This document shows positions 25,366 through 36,569 of a DNA stretch of 64,000 bases, one piece after another. The stretch lies in assembly GCA_036245805.1 (NCBI GenBank), contig BTRK01000006.1, forward strand, positions 56,475,257 through 56,539,256. The letters are read 5' to 3'. The notes beneath the pieces were generated by a model that saw only the letters and a program-made list of their open reading frames with translations, ran no database searches and was not told the origin of the DNA. Origin of the DNA: Pristionchus mayeri. Its lineage: Eukaryota; Nematoda; Chromadorea; Rhabditida; Neodiplogasteridae. Both the position numbers and the translations under genes were made by a program. The number at the start of each line of letters is the position of its first letter. Within the stretch, counting starts at the first letter, position 1.

Positions 25366-27840
25366 GGTGGTCGACGAATTTTGAACTGGACGCATGACCA
25401 TTTTACAAAAACTGTGTATGGCAATGCTCCCAGAAAACTATGGTATAATGAAAATACCTTGTTTTAACAAATTTTCATATGATCAGCCTTCTATCTAACT
25501 GGTCGAATGTTCTTGACTATGCGAGAAGTGATTGGGTGATCGACGAATTTTGAACTGGACGCATGACCATTTTACAAAAACTGTGTATGGCAATGCTCCC
25601 AGAAAACTATGGTATAATGAAAATACCTTGTTTTAACAAATTTTCATAGGATCAGCCTTCTATCTAACTGGTCGAATGTTCTTGACTATGCGAGAAGTGA
25701 TTGGGTGATCGACGAATTTTGAACTGGACGCATGACCATTTTACAAAAACTGTGTATGGCAATGTTCCCAGAAAACTATGGTATAATGAAAATACCTTGT
25801 TTTAACAAATTTTCATAGGATCAGCCTTCTATCTAACTGGTCGAATGTTCTTGACTATGCGAGAAGTGATTGGGTGATCGACGAATTTTGAACTGGACGC
25901 ATGACCATTTTACAAAAACTGTGTATGGCAATGCTCCCAGAAAACTATGGTATAATGAAAATACCTTGTTTTAACAAATTTTCATAGGATCAGCCTTCTA
26001 TCTAACTGGTCGAATGTTCTTGACTATGCGAGAAGTGATTGGGTGGTCGACGAATTTTGAACTGGACACATGACCATTTTACAAAAACTGTGTATGGCAA
26101 TGCTCCCAGAAAACTATGGTATAATGAAAATACCTTTTTTTAACAAATTTTCATAGGATCAGCCTTCTATCTAACTGGTCGAATTTCTTGACTATGCGAG
26201 AAGTGATTGGGTGATCGACGAATTTTGAACTGGACGCATGACCATTTTACAAAAACTGTGTATGGCAATGCTCCCAGAAAACTATGGTATAATGAAAATA
26301 CCTTTTTTTAACAAATTTTCATAGGATCAGCCTTCTATCTAACTGGTCGAATGGTCTTGACTATGCGAGAAGTGATTGGGTGGTCGACGAATTTTGAACT
26401 GGACACATGACCATTTTACAAAAACTGTGTATGGCAATGCTCCCAGAAAACTATGGTATAATGAAAATACCTTTTTTTAACAAATTTTCATAGGATCAGC
26501 CTTCTATCTAACTGGTCGAATGTTCTTGACTATGCGAGAAGTGATTGGGTGATCGACGAATTTTGAACTGGACGCATGACCATTTTACAAAACTGTGTAT
26601 GGTAATGCTCCCAGAAAACTATGGTATAATGAAAATACCTTGTTTTAACAAATTTTCATGGGATCAGCCTTCTATCTAACTGGTCAAATGTTCTTGACTA
26701 TGCGAGAAGTGATTGGGTGATCGACGAATTTTGAACAGGACGCATGACCATTTTACAAAAACTGTGTATGGCAATGCTCCCAGAAAACTATGGTATAATG
26801 AAAATACCTTGTTTTAACAAATTTTCATAGGATCAGCCTTCTATCTAACTGGTCGAATGTTCTTGACTATGCGAGAAGTGATTGGGTGGTCGACGAATTT
26901 TGAACTGGACGCATGACCATTTTACAAAAACTGTGTATGGCAATGCTCCCAGAAAACTATGGTATAATGAAAATACCTTGTTTTAACAAATTTTCATAGG
27001 ATCAGCCTTCTATCTAACTGGTCGAATGTTCTTGACTATGCGAGAAGTGATTGGGTGATCGACGAATTTTGAACTGGACGCATGACCATTTTACAAAAAC
27101 TGTGTATGGCAATGCTCCCAGAAAACTATGGTATAATGAAAATACCTTGTTTTAACAAATTTTCATAGGATCAGCCTTCTATCTAACTGGTCGAATGTTC
27201 TTGACTATGCGAGAAGTGATTGGGTGATCGACGAATTTTGAACTGGACGCATGACCATTTTACAAAAACTGTGTATGGCAATGCTCCCAGAAAACTATGG
27301 TATAATGAAAATACCTTGTTTTAACAAATTTTCATAGGATCAGCCTTCTATCTAACTGGTCGAATGTTCTTGACTATGCGAGAAGTGATTGGGTGGTCGA
27401 CGAATTTTGAACTGGACGCATGACCATTTTACAAAAACTGTGTATGGCAATGCTCCCAGAAAACTATGGTATAATGAAAATACCTTGTTTTAACAAATTT
27501 TCATAGGATCAGCCTTCTATCTAACTGGTCGAATGTTCTTGACTATGCGAGAAGTGATTGGGTGATCGACGAATTTTGAACTGGACGCATGACCATTTTA
27601 CAAAAACTGTGTATGGCAATGCTCCCAGAAAACTATGGTATAATGAAAATACCTTGTTTTAACAAATTTTCATAGGATCAGCCTTCTATCTAACTGGTCG
27701 AATGTTCTTGACTATGCGAGAAGTGATTGGGTGATCGACGAATTTTGAACTGGACGCATGACCATTTTACAAAAACTGTGTATGGCAATGCTCCCAGAAA
27801 ACTATGGTATAATGAAAATACCTTGTTTTAACAAATTTTC
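25366..27840. repeat. Family A, near-consensus stretch with a T-run subtype
   Basis: Mostly near-consensus monomers. Three adjacent units at about 26,131, 26,301 and 26,470 share the lengthened T-run CCTTTTTTTAAC, which suggests single-monomer steps of local duplication. The middle unit also follows a 1-bp loss (GTCGAATTTC near 26,180). No other sequence is present. Confidence 0.75.
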
Positions 27841-29120
27841 ATAGGATCAGCCTTCTATCTAACTGGTCGAATGTTCTTGACTATGCGAGAAGTGATTGGG
27901 TGATCGACGAATTTTGAACTGGACGCATGACCATTTTACAAAAACTGTGTATGGCAATGCTCCCAGAAAACTATGGTATAATGAAAATACCTTGTTTTAA
28001 CAAATTTTCATAGGATCAGCCTTCTATCTAACTGGTCGAATGTTCTTGACTATTCGAGAAGTGATTGGGTGGTCGACGAATTTTGAACTGGACACATGAC
28101 CATTTTACAAAAACTGTGTATGGCAATGCTCCCAGAAAACTATGGTATAATGAAAATACCTTGTTTTAACAAATTTTCATAGGATCAGCCTTCTATCTAA
28201 CTGGTCGAATGTTCTTGACTATGCGAGAAGTGATTGGGTGATCGACGAATTTTGAACTGGACGCATGACCATTTTACAAAAACTGTGTATGGCAATGCTC
28301 CCAGAAAACTATGGTATAATGAAAATACCTTGTTTTAACAAATTTTCATGGGATCAGCCTTCTATCTAACTGGTCGAATGTTCTTGACTATGCGAGAAGT
28401 GATTGGGTGATCGACGAATTTTGAACTGGACGCATGACCATTTTACAAAAACTGTGTATGGCAATGCTCCCAGAAAACTATGGTATAATGAAAATACCTT
28501 GTTTTAACAAATTTTCATAGGATCAGCCTTCTATCTAACTGGTCGAATGTTCTTGACTATGCGAGAAGTGATTGGGTGATCGACGAATTTTGAACTGGAC
28601 GCATGACCATTTTACAAAAACTGTGTATGGCAATGCTCCCAGAAAACTATGGTATAATGAAAATACCTTGTTTTAACAAATTTTCATAGGATCAGCCTTC
28701 TATCTAACTGGTCGAATGTTCTTGACTATTCGAGAAGTGATTGGGTGGTCGACGAATTTTGAACTGGACACATGACCATTTTACAAAAACTGTGTATGGC
28801 AATGCTCCCAGAAAACTATGGTATAATGAAAATACCTTGTTTTAACAAATTTTCATAGGATCAGCCTTCTATCTAACTGGTCGAATGTTCTTGACTATGC
28901 GAGAAGTGATTGGGTGATCGACGAATTTTGAACTGGACGCATGACCATTTTACAAAAACTGTGTATGGCAATGCTCCCAGAAAACTATGGTATAATGAAA
29001 ATACCTTGTTTTAACAAATTTTCATGGGATCAGCCTTCTATCTAACTGGTCGAATGTTCTTGACTATGCGAGAAGTGATTGGGTGATCGACGAATTTTGA
29101 ACTGGACGCATGACCATTTT
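27840..29120. repeat. Family A tetrameric HOR, 676 bp
   Basis: GACTATTCGAG, a rare change from GACTATGCGAG, occurs at 28,051 and 28,727, exactly 676 bp or 4 monomers apart. Each is linked to TGGTCGACG and GACACATG, then a consensus unit, a CATGGG unit and another consensus unit. The match stops near 29,120, where the right copy changes to ACAAAACTG/ATGGTAATG. Confidence 0.8.
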
Positions 29121-30450
29121 ACAAAACTGTGTATGGTAATGCTCCCAGAAAACTATGGTATAATGAAAATCCTTGTTTTAACAAATTTTCATGGGATCAG
29201 CCTTCTATCTAACTGGTCGAATGTTCTTGACTATGCGAGAAGTGATTGGGTGATCGACGAATTTTGAACTGGACGCATGACCATTTTATAAAAACTGTGT
29301 ATGGCAATGCTCCCAGACAACTATGGTATACTCAAAATACCTTGTTTTAACAAATTTTCATAGGATCAGCCTTCTATCTAACTGGTCGAATGTTCTTGAC
29401 TATGCGAGAAGTGATTGGGTGATCGACGAATTTTGAACAGGACGCATGACCATTTTACAAAACTGTGTATGGCAATGCTCCCAGAAAACTATGGTATAAT
29501 GAAAATACCTTGTTTTAACAAATTTTCATAGGATCAGCCTTCTATCTAACTGGTCGAATGTTCTTGACTATGCGAGAAGTGATTGCGTGATCGACGAATT
29601 TTGAACTGGACACATGACCATTTTACAAAAACTGTGTATGGCAATGCTCCCAGAAAACTATGGTATAATGAAAATACCTTGTTTTAACAAATTTTCATAG
29701 GATCAGCCTTCTATCTAACTGGTCGAATGTTCTTGACTATGCGAGAAGTGATTGGGTGGTCGACGAATTTTGAACTGGACGCATGACCATTTTACAAAAA
29801 CTGTGTATGGCAATGCTCCCAGAAAACTATGGTATAATGAAAATACCTTGTTTTAACAAATTTTCATAGGATCAGCCTTCTATCTAACTGGTCGAATGTT
29901 CTTGACTATGCGAGAAGTGATTGGGTGATCGACGAATTTTGAACTGGACGCATGACCATTTTACAAAAACTGTGTATGGCAATGCTCCCAGACCACTATG
30001 GTATACTCAAAATACCTTGTTTTAACAAATTTTCATAGGATCAGCCTTCTATCTAACTGGTCGAATGTTCTTGACTATGCGAGAAGTGAATGGGTGATCG
30101 ACGAATTTTGAACAGGACGCATGACCATTTTACAAAACTGTGTATGGTAATGCTCCCAGAAAACTATGGTATAATGAAAATCCTTGTTTTAACAAATTTT
30201 CATGGGATCAGCCTTCTATCTAACTGGTCGAATGTTCTTGACTATGCGAGAAGTGATTGGGTGATCGACGAATTTTGAACTGGACGCATGACCATTTTAT
30301 AAAAACTGTGTATGGCAATGCTCCCAGACAACTATGGTATACTCAAAATACCTTGTTTTAACAAATTTTCATAGGATCAGCCTTCTATCTAACTGGTCGA
30401 ATGTTCTTGACTATGCGAGAAGTGATTGGGTGATCGACGAATTTTGAACT
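29079..30450. repeat. Family A segment repeated at 1,011 bp
   Basis: A 1-bp loss making GAAAATCCTTG occurs at 29,166 and 30,177, 1,011 bp apart (6 monomers less 3 bases). It is linked in both places to TTTTATAAAAACTG and then to X1. The match covers roughly 330 bp before GAACAGG versus GAACTGG separates the copies. The loss also opens chance 62-codon frames at 29,079 and 30,090; these are not genes. Confidence 0.75.
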
Positions 30451-32639
30451 GGACGCATGACCATTTTACAAAAACTGTGTATGGCAATGCTCCCAGAAAA
30501 CTATGGTATAATGAAAATACCTTGTTTTAACAAATTTTCATAGGATCAGCCTTCTATCTAACTGGTCGAATGTTCTTGACTATGCGAGAAGTGATTGGGT
30601 GGTCGACGAATTTTGAACTGGACGCATGACCATTTTACAAAAACTGTGTATGGCAATGCTCCCAGAAAACTATGGTATAATGAAAATACCTTGTTTTAAC
30701 AAATTTTCATAGGATCAGCCTTCTATCTAACTGTTCGAATGTTCTTGACTATGCGAGAAGTGATTGGGTGATCGACGAATTTTGAACTGGACACATGACC
30801 ATTTTACAAAAACTGTGTATGGCAATGCTCCCAGAAAACTATGGTATAATGAAAATACCTTGTTTTAACAAATTTTCATAGGATCAGCCTTCTATCTAAC
30901 TGGTCGAATGTTCTTGACTATGCGAGAAGTGATTGGGTGATCGACGAATTTTGAACTGGACGCATGACCATTTTACAAAAACTGTGTATGGCAATGCTCC
31001 CAGAAAACTATGGTATAATGAAAATACCTTGTTTTAACAAATTTTCATGGGATCAGCCTTCTATCTAACTGGTCGAATGTTCTTGACTATGCGAGAAGTG
31101 ATTGGGTGATCGACGAATTTTGAACAGGACGCATGACCATTTTACAAAACTGTGTATGGTAATGCTCCCAGAAAACTATGGTATAATGAAAATACCTTGT
31201 TTTAACAAATTTTCATGGGATCAGCCTTCTATCTAACTGGTCAAATGTTCTTGACTATGCGAGAAGTGATTGGGTGATCGACGAATTTTGAACAGGACGC
31301 ATGACCATTTTACAAAAACTGTGTATGGCAATGCTCTCAGAAAACTATGGTATAATGAAAATACCTTGTTTTAACAAATTTTCATAGGATCAGCCTTCTA
31401 TCTAACTGGTCGAATGTTCTTGACTATGCGAGAAGTGATTGGGTGGTCGACGAATTTTGAACTGGACGCATGACCATTTTACAAAAACTGTGTATGGCAA
31501 TGCTCCCAGAAAACTATGGTATAATGAAAATACCTTGTTTTAACAAATTTTCATAGGATCAGCCTTCTATCTAACTGGTCGAATGTTCTTGACTATGCGA
31601 GAAGTGATTGGGTGATCGACGAATTTTGAACTGGACACATGACCATTTTACAAAAACTGTGTATGGCAATGCTCCCAGAAAACTATGGTATAATGAAAAT
31701 ACCTTGTTTTAACAAATTTTCATAGGATCAGCCTTCTATCTAACTGGTCGAATGTTCTTGACTATGCGAGAAGTGATTGGGTGATCGACGAATTTTGAAC
31801 TGGACACATGACCATTTTACAAAAACTGTGTATGGCAATGCTCCCAGAAAACTATGGTATAATGAAAATACCTTGTTTTAACAAATTTTCATAGGATCAG
31901 CCTTCTATCTAACTGGTCGAATGTTCTTGACTATGCGAGAAGTGATTGGGTGATCGACGAATTTTGAACTGGACGCATGACCATTTTACAAAAACTGTGT
32001 ATGGCAATGCTCCCAGAAAACTATGGTATAATTAAAATACCTTGTTTTAACAAATTTTCATGGGATCAGCCTTCTATCTAACTGGTCGAATGTTCTTGAC
32101 TATGCGAGAAGTGATTGGGTGATCGACGAATTTTGAACTGGACGCATGACCATTTTATAAAAACTGTGTATGGCAATGCTCCCAGAAAACTATGGTATAA
32201 TGAAAATACCTTGTTCTAACAAATTTTCATAGGATCAGCCTTCTATCTAACTGGTCGAATGTTCTTGACTATGCGAGAAGTGATTGGATGATCGACGAAT
32301 TTTGAACTGGACGCATGACCATTTTACAAAAACTGTGTATGGCAATGCTCCCAGAAAACTATGGTATAATGAAAATACCTTGTTTTAACAAATTTTCATG
32401 GGATCAGCCTTCTATCTAACTGGTCGAATGTTCTTGACTATGCGAGAAGTGATTGGGTGATCGACGAATTTTGAACAGGACGCATGACCATTTTACAAAA
32501 CTGTGTATGGCAATGCTCCCAGAAAACTATGGTATAATGAAAATACCTTGTTTTAACAAATTTTCATAGGATCAGCCTTCTATCTAACTGGTCGAATGTT
32601 CTTGACTATGCGAGAAGTGATTGGGTGATCGACGAATTT

Positions 32640-34760
32640 TGAACTGGACGCATGACCATTTTATAAAAACTGTGTATGGCAATGCTCCCAGACAACTATG
32701 GTATACTCAAAATACCTTGTTTTAACAAATTTTCATAGGATCAACCTTCTATCTAACTGGTCGAATGTTCTTGACTATGCGAGAAGTGATTGGGTGATCG
32801 ACGAATTTTGAACAGGACGCATGACCATTTTACAAAACTGTGTATGGCAATGCTCCCAGAAAACTATGGTATAATGAAAATACCTTGTTTTAACAAATTT
32901 TCATAGGATCAGCCTTCTATCTAACTGGTCGAATGTTCTTGACTATGCGAGAAGTGATTGGGTGATCGACGAATTTTGAACTGGACGCATGACCATTTTA
33001 CAAAAACTGTGTATGGCAATGCTCCCAGAAAACTATGGTATAATGAAAATACCTTGTTTTAACAAATTTTCATAGGATCAGCCTTCTATCTAACTGGTCG
33101 AATGTTCTTGACTATGCGAGAAGTGATTGGGTGATCGACGAATTTTGAACTGGACGCATGACCATTTTACAAAAACTGTGTATGGCAATGCTCCCAGAAA
33201 ACTATGGTATAATGAAAATACCTTGTTTTAACAAATTTTCATAGGATCAGCCTTCTATCTAACTGGTCGAATGTTCTTGACTATGCGAGAAGTGATTGGG
33301 TGATCGACGAATTTTGAACAGGACGCATGACCATTTTACAAAACTGTGTATGGCAATGCTCCCAGAAAACTATGGTATAATGAAAATACCTTGTTTTAAC
33401 AAATTTTCATAGGATCAGCCTTCTATCTAACTGGTCGAATGTTCTTGACTATGCGAGAAGTGATTGGGTGATCGACGAATTTTGAACTGGACGCATGACC
33501 ATTTTACAAAAACTGTGTATGGCAATGCTCCCAGAAAACTATGGTATAATTAAAATACCTTGTTTTAACAAATTTTCATGGGATCAGCCTTCTATCTAAC
33601 TGGTCGAATGTTCTTGACTATGCGAGAAGTGATTGGGTGATCGACGAATTTTGAACTGGACGCATGACCATTTTATAAAAACTGTGTATGGCAATGCTCC
33701 CAGACAACTATGGTATACTCAAAATACCTTGTTTTAACAAATTTTCATAGGATCAACCTTCTATCTAACTGGTCGAATGTTCTTGACTATGCGAGAAGTG
33801 ATTGGGTGATCGACGAATTTTGAACAGGACGCATGACCATTTTACAAAACTGTGTATGGCAATGCTCCCAGAAAACTATGGTATAATGAAAATACCTTGT
33901 TTTAACAAATTTTCATAGGATCAGCCTTCTATCTAACTGGTCGAATGTTCTTGACTATGCGAGAAGTGATTGGGTGATCGACGAATTTTGAACTGGACGC
34001 ATGACCATTTTACAAAAACTGTGTATGGCAATGCTCCCAGAAAACTATGGTATAATGAAAATACCTTGTTTTAACAAATTTTCATAGGATCAGCCTTCTA
34101 TCTAACTGGTCGAATGTTCTTGACTATGCGAGAAGTGATTGGGTGATCGACGAATTTTGAACTGGACGCATGACCATTTTACAAAAACTGTGTATGGCAA
34201 TGCTCCCAGAAAACTATGGTATAATGAAAATACCTTGTTTTAACAAATTTTCATGGGATCAGCCTTCTATCTAACTGGTCGAATGTTCTTGACTATGCGA
34301 GAAGTGATTGGGTGATCGACGAATTTTGAACAGGACGCATGACCATTTTACAAAACTGTGTATGGCAATGCTCCCAGAAAACTATGGTATAATGAAAATA
34401 CCTTGTTTTAACAAATTTTCATAGGATCAGCCTTCTATCTAACTGGTCGAATGTTCTTGACTATGCGAGAAGTGATTGGGTGATCGACGAATTTTGAACT
34501 GGACGCATGACCATTTTACAAAAACTGTGTATGGCAATGCTCCCAGAAAACTATGGTATAATGAAAATACCTTGTTTTAACAAATTTTCATGGGATCAGC
34601 CTTCTATCTAACTGGTCGAATGTTCTTGACTATGCGAGAAGTGATTGGGTGATCGACGAATTTTGAACAGGACGCATGACCATTTTACAAAACTGTGTAT
34701 GGCAATGCTCCCAGAAAACTATGGTATAATGAAAATACCTTGTTTTAACAAATTTTCATA
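32640..34760. repeat. Family A hexameric HOR, 1,012 bp, next to the junction
   Basis: GATCAACCTTC, a rare change from GATCAGCCTTC, occurs at about 32,741 and 33,753, 1,012 bp apart (6 monomers less two X2 deletions). It is linked to TTTTATAAAAACTG, X1 and X2 in both copies. X2-type units then come at 33,318, 33,826, 34,330 and 34,667, so spacing shortens to 3 and 2 monomers just before the array ends. Confidence 0.8.
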
Positions 34761-34791
34761 GGATCAGCCTTCTATCTAACTGGTCGAATGT
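34760..34791. repeat. Truncated last monomer of family A
   Basis: The final A unit starts normally at AGGATCAGCC (34,760) and stops after 32 bases, at unit position 32 of 169, within GAATGTTCTTGAC. No bases before the break differ from the consensus, so the edge unit is cut, not decayed. Confidence 0.9.
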
Positions 34792-34800
34792 TGGTCGAAT
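34781..34800. other. A/B satellite junction with 9-bp direct repeat
   Basis: TGGTCGAAT is present at 34,781-34,789 as the normal A sequence and again at 34,792-34,800, separated by GT. The second copy sits exactly where the first B unit should start with TGGGTCCAT, and B then continues with ATCAGCGAAC. So the first seven bases of the B unit are A-like (TGGTCGA for TGGGTCC) while the B period is kept. Both families share a short word here (ACTGGTC in A, ACTGGGTC in B). That fits microhomology-driven template switching or end joining. The mechanism is inference. Confidence 0.8.
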
Positions 34801-36286
34801 ATCAGCGAACTTGTCTCTCCGATAAATTTTTGAAAGCGTCGTCTAGTGCTCGTTTTTCACAAAGTGATCGTCTTTCTCGATGCGTGCAAGACCGATTCTT
34901 TGAAATGGAGCTACATTCTGTAAGGCCAAATGTTAAGCACGGTCATGTCATCATCTCGACTTTTTATTGGGTCCGTATCAGCGAACTTGTCTTTCCGATA
35001 AATTTTTGAAAGCGTCGTCTAGTGCTCGTTTTTCACAAAGTGATCGTCTCTCTCGATGCGTGCAAGACCGATTCTTTGAAATGGAGCTACATTCTGTAAG
35101 GCCAAATGTTAAGCACGGTCATGTCATCATCTCTAATTTTTACTGAGTCCATATCAGCGAACTTGTCTCTCCGATAAATTTTTGAAAGTGTCGTCTAATG
35201 CTCGTTTTTCACAAAGTGATAGTCTTTCTGGATGCATGCAAGACGTATTCATTGAAATCAAGCTGCATTCTCTAAGGCCAAATGTTAAGCACGGTCTGTT
35301 CATCATCTCGACTTTTTATTGGGTCCGTATCAGCGAACTTGGCTCTTCAATAATTTTTTGAATGCGTCGCTAGTGCTGGTTTTTCGCAAAGTGATCGCTA
35401 TCTGGATGCATGCAAGACCGATTCTTTGAAATGGAGCTACATTCTGTAAGGTCAAATGTTAAGCACGGTCTGTTTATCATCTCTCCTTTTTACGGAGTCC
35501 ATATCAGCGAACTTGTCTCTCCGATAAATTTTTGAAAGTGTCGTCTAGTGCTCGTTTTTCACAAAGTGATAGTCTTTCTGGATGCATGCAAGACGTATTC
35601 ATTAAAATGAAGCTACATTCTCTAAGGCCAAATGTTAAGCACGGTCTGTTCATCATCTCTCCTTTTTACTGGGTCCATATCAGCGAACTTGTCTCTCCGA
35701 TAAATTTTTGAATGCGTCGTCTAGTGCTCGTTTTTCACAAAGTGATAGTCTTTCTGGATGCATGCAAGACGTATTCATTAAAATGAAGGTACATTCTCTA
35801 AGGCCAAATGTTAAGCACGGTCTGTTCATCATCTCTCCTTTATACTGGGTCCATATCAGCGAACTTGTCTCTCCGATAAATTTTTGAAAGCGTCGTCTAG
35901 TGCTCGTTTTTCACAAAGTGATCGTCTTTCTCGATGCGTGCAAGACCGATTCTTTGAAATGGAGCTACATTCTGTAAGGCCAAATGTTAAGCACGGTCAT
36001 GTCATCATCCCTAATTTTTACTGAGTCCATATCAGCGAACTTGTCTCTCCGATAAATTTTTGAAAGCGTCGTCTAGTGCTCGTTTTTCACAAAGTGATAG
36101 TCTTTCTGGATGCATGCAAGACGTATTCATTAAAATGAAGCTACATTCTCTAAGGCCAAATGTTAAGCACGGTCTGTTCATCATCTCTCCTTTTTACTGG
36201 GTCCATATCAGCGAACTTGTCTCTCCGATAAATTTTTGAAAGCGTCGTCTAGTGCTCGTTTTTCACAAAGTGATAGTCTTTCTGGA

Positions 36287-36294
36287 TGCATGCA
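36287..36294. other. TGCATGCA palindrome in family B monomer
   Basis: A perfect 8-bp palindrome at unit positions 90-97, overlapping ATGCAT and GCATGC. It is kept in subtypes B1, B3, B4 and most B5, but is TGCATACA, TGCATGGA or TGCGTGCA in others, so it varies as a subtype marker. Confidence 0.6.
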
Positions 36295-36301
36295 AGACGT
36301 A

Positions 36302-36315
36302 TTCATTAAAATGAA
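36302..36315. other. TTCATT-AA-AATGAA dyad in family B monomer
   Basis: Perfect inverted repeat with 6-bp arms and a 2-base centre at unit positions 105-118. It is intact only in units reading CGTATTCATTAAAATGAAG. Units reading GATTCTTTGAAATGGAG (B2) or ATTCATTGAAATTAAG (B3, B4) lose it. No function can be assigned. Confidence 0.55.
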
Positions 36316-36569
36316 GCTACATTCTCTAAGGCCAAATGTTAAGCACGGTCTGTTCATCATCTCTCCTTTTTACTGGGTCCATATCAGCGAACTTGTCTCT
36401 CCGATAAATTTTTGAAAGCGTCGCTAGTGCTGGTTTTTCGCAAAGTGATCGTCTTTCTGGATGCATGCAAGACGTATTCATTGAAATTAAGCTGCATTCT
36501 CTAAGGCCAAATGTTAAGCACGGTCTGTTCATCATCTCGACTTTTTATTGGGTCCGTATCAGCGAACTT

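Larger units (their letters stand above)
1..34791. repeat. Satellite array A, 169-bp monomer
   Basis: Continuous head-to-tail array of one monomer. Taking the word AGGATCAGCC as unit start, starts fall at 1, 162, 331, 500, 668 and 837, giving spacings of 161, 169, 169, 168 and 169. The array runs without interruption to 34,791, about 206 units, all in one orientation. The consensus is 169 bp and about 37% G+C. Copies differ mostly at a small set of recurrent linked positions: GACGCATG or GACACATG, TGATCGACG or TGGTCGACG, CATAGG or CATGGG, and AATGAAAA or ACTCAAAA. This shows repeated local amplification, not independent decay. No unique sequence, transposon or gene interrupts the array. The left end is cut by the window. 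The unit length is close to a nucleosomal repeat, as in many eukaryotic satellites; a chromosomal role is inference. Confidence 0.98.
36198..36373. repeat. Representative family B monomer (subtype B1)
   Basis: A full 176-bp unit of the most common type, from TGGGTCCATATCAGC. Useful subtype positions are: bases 35-60 (TTTTTGAAAGCGTCG and TCTAGTGCTCG), 74-100 (AGTGATAGTC, GGATGCATGCAAG), 100-135 (ACGTATTCATTAAAATG), 152-160 (CTGTTCATC) and the last ten bases. No gene, promoter or CENP-B-like box is visible. Confidence 0.9.

Noticed and set aside
1..34791. Bacterial-type promoter, from TTGACT and TATAAT words in each A unit
   Set aside because: TTGACT is about 100 bp from TATAAT, and neither precedes a gene; these are chance words in a eukaryotic-type satellite.
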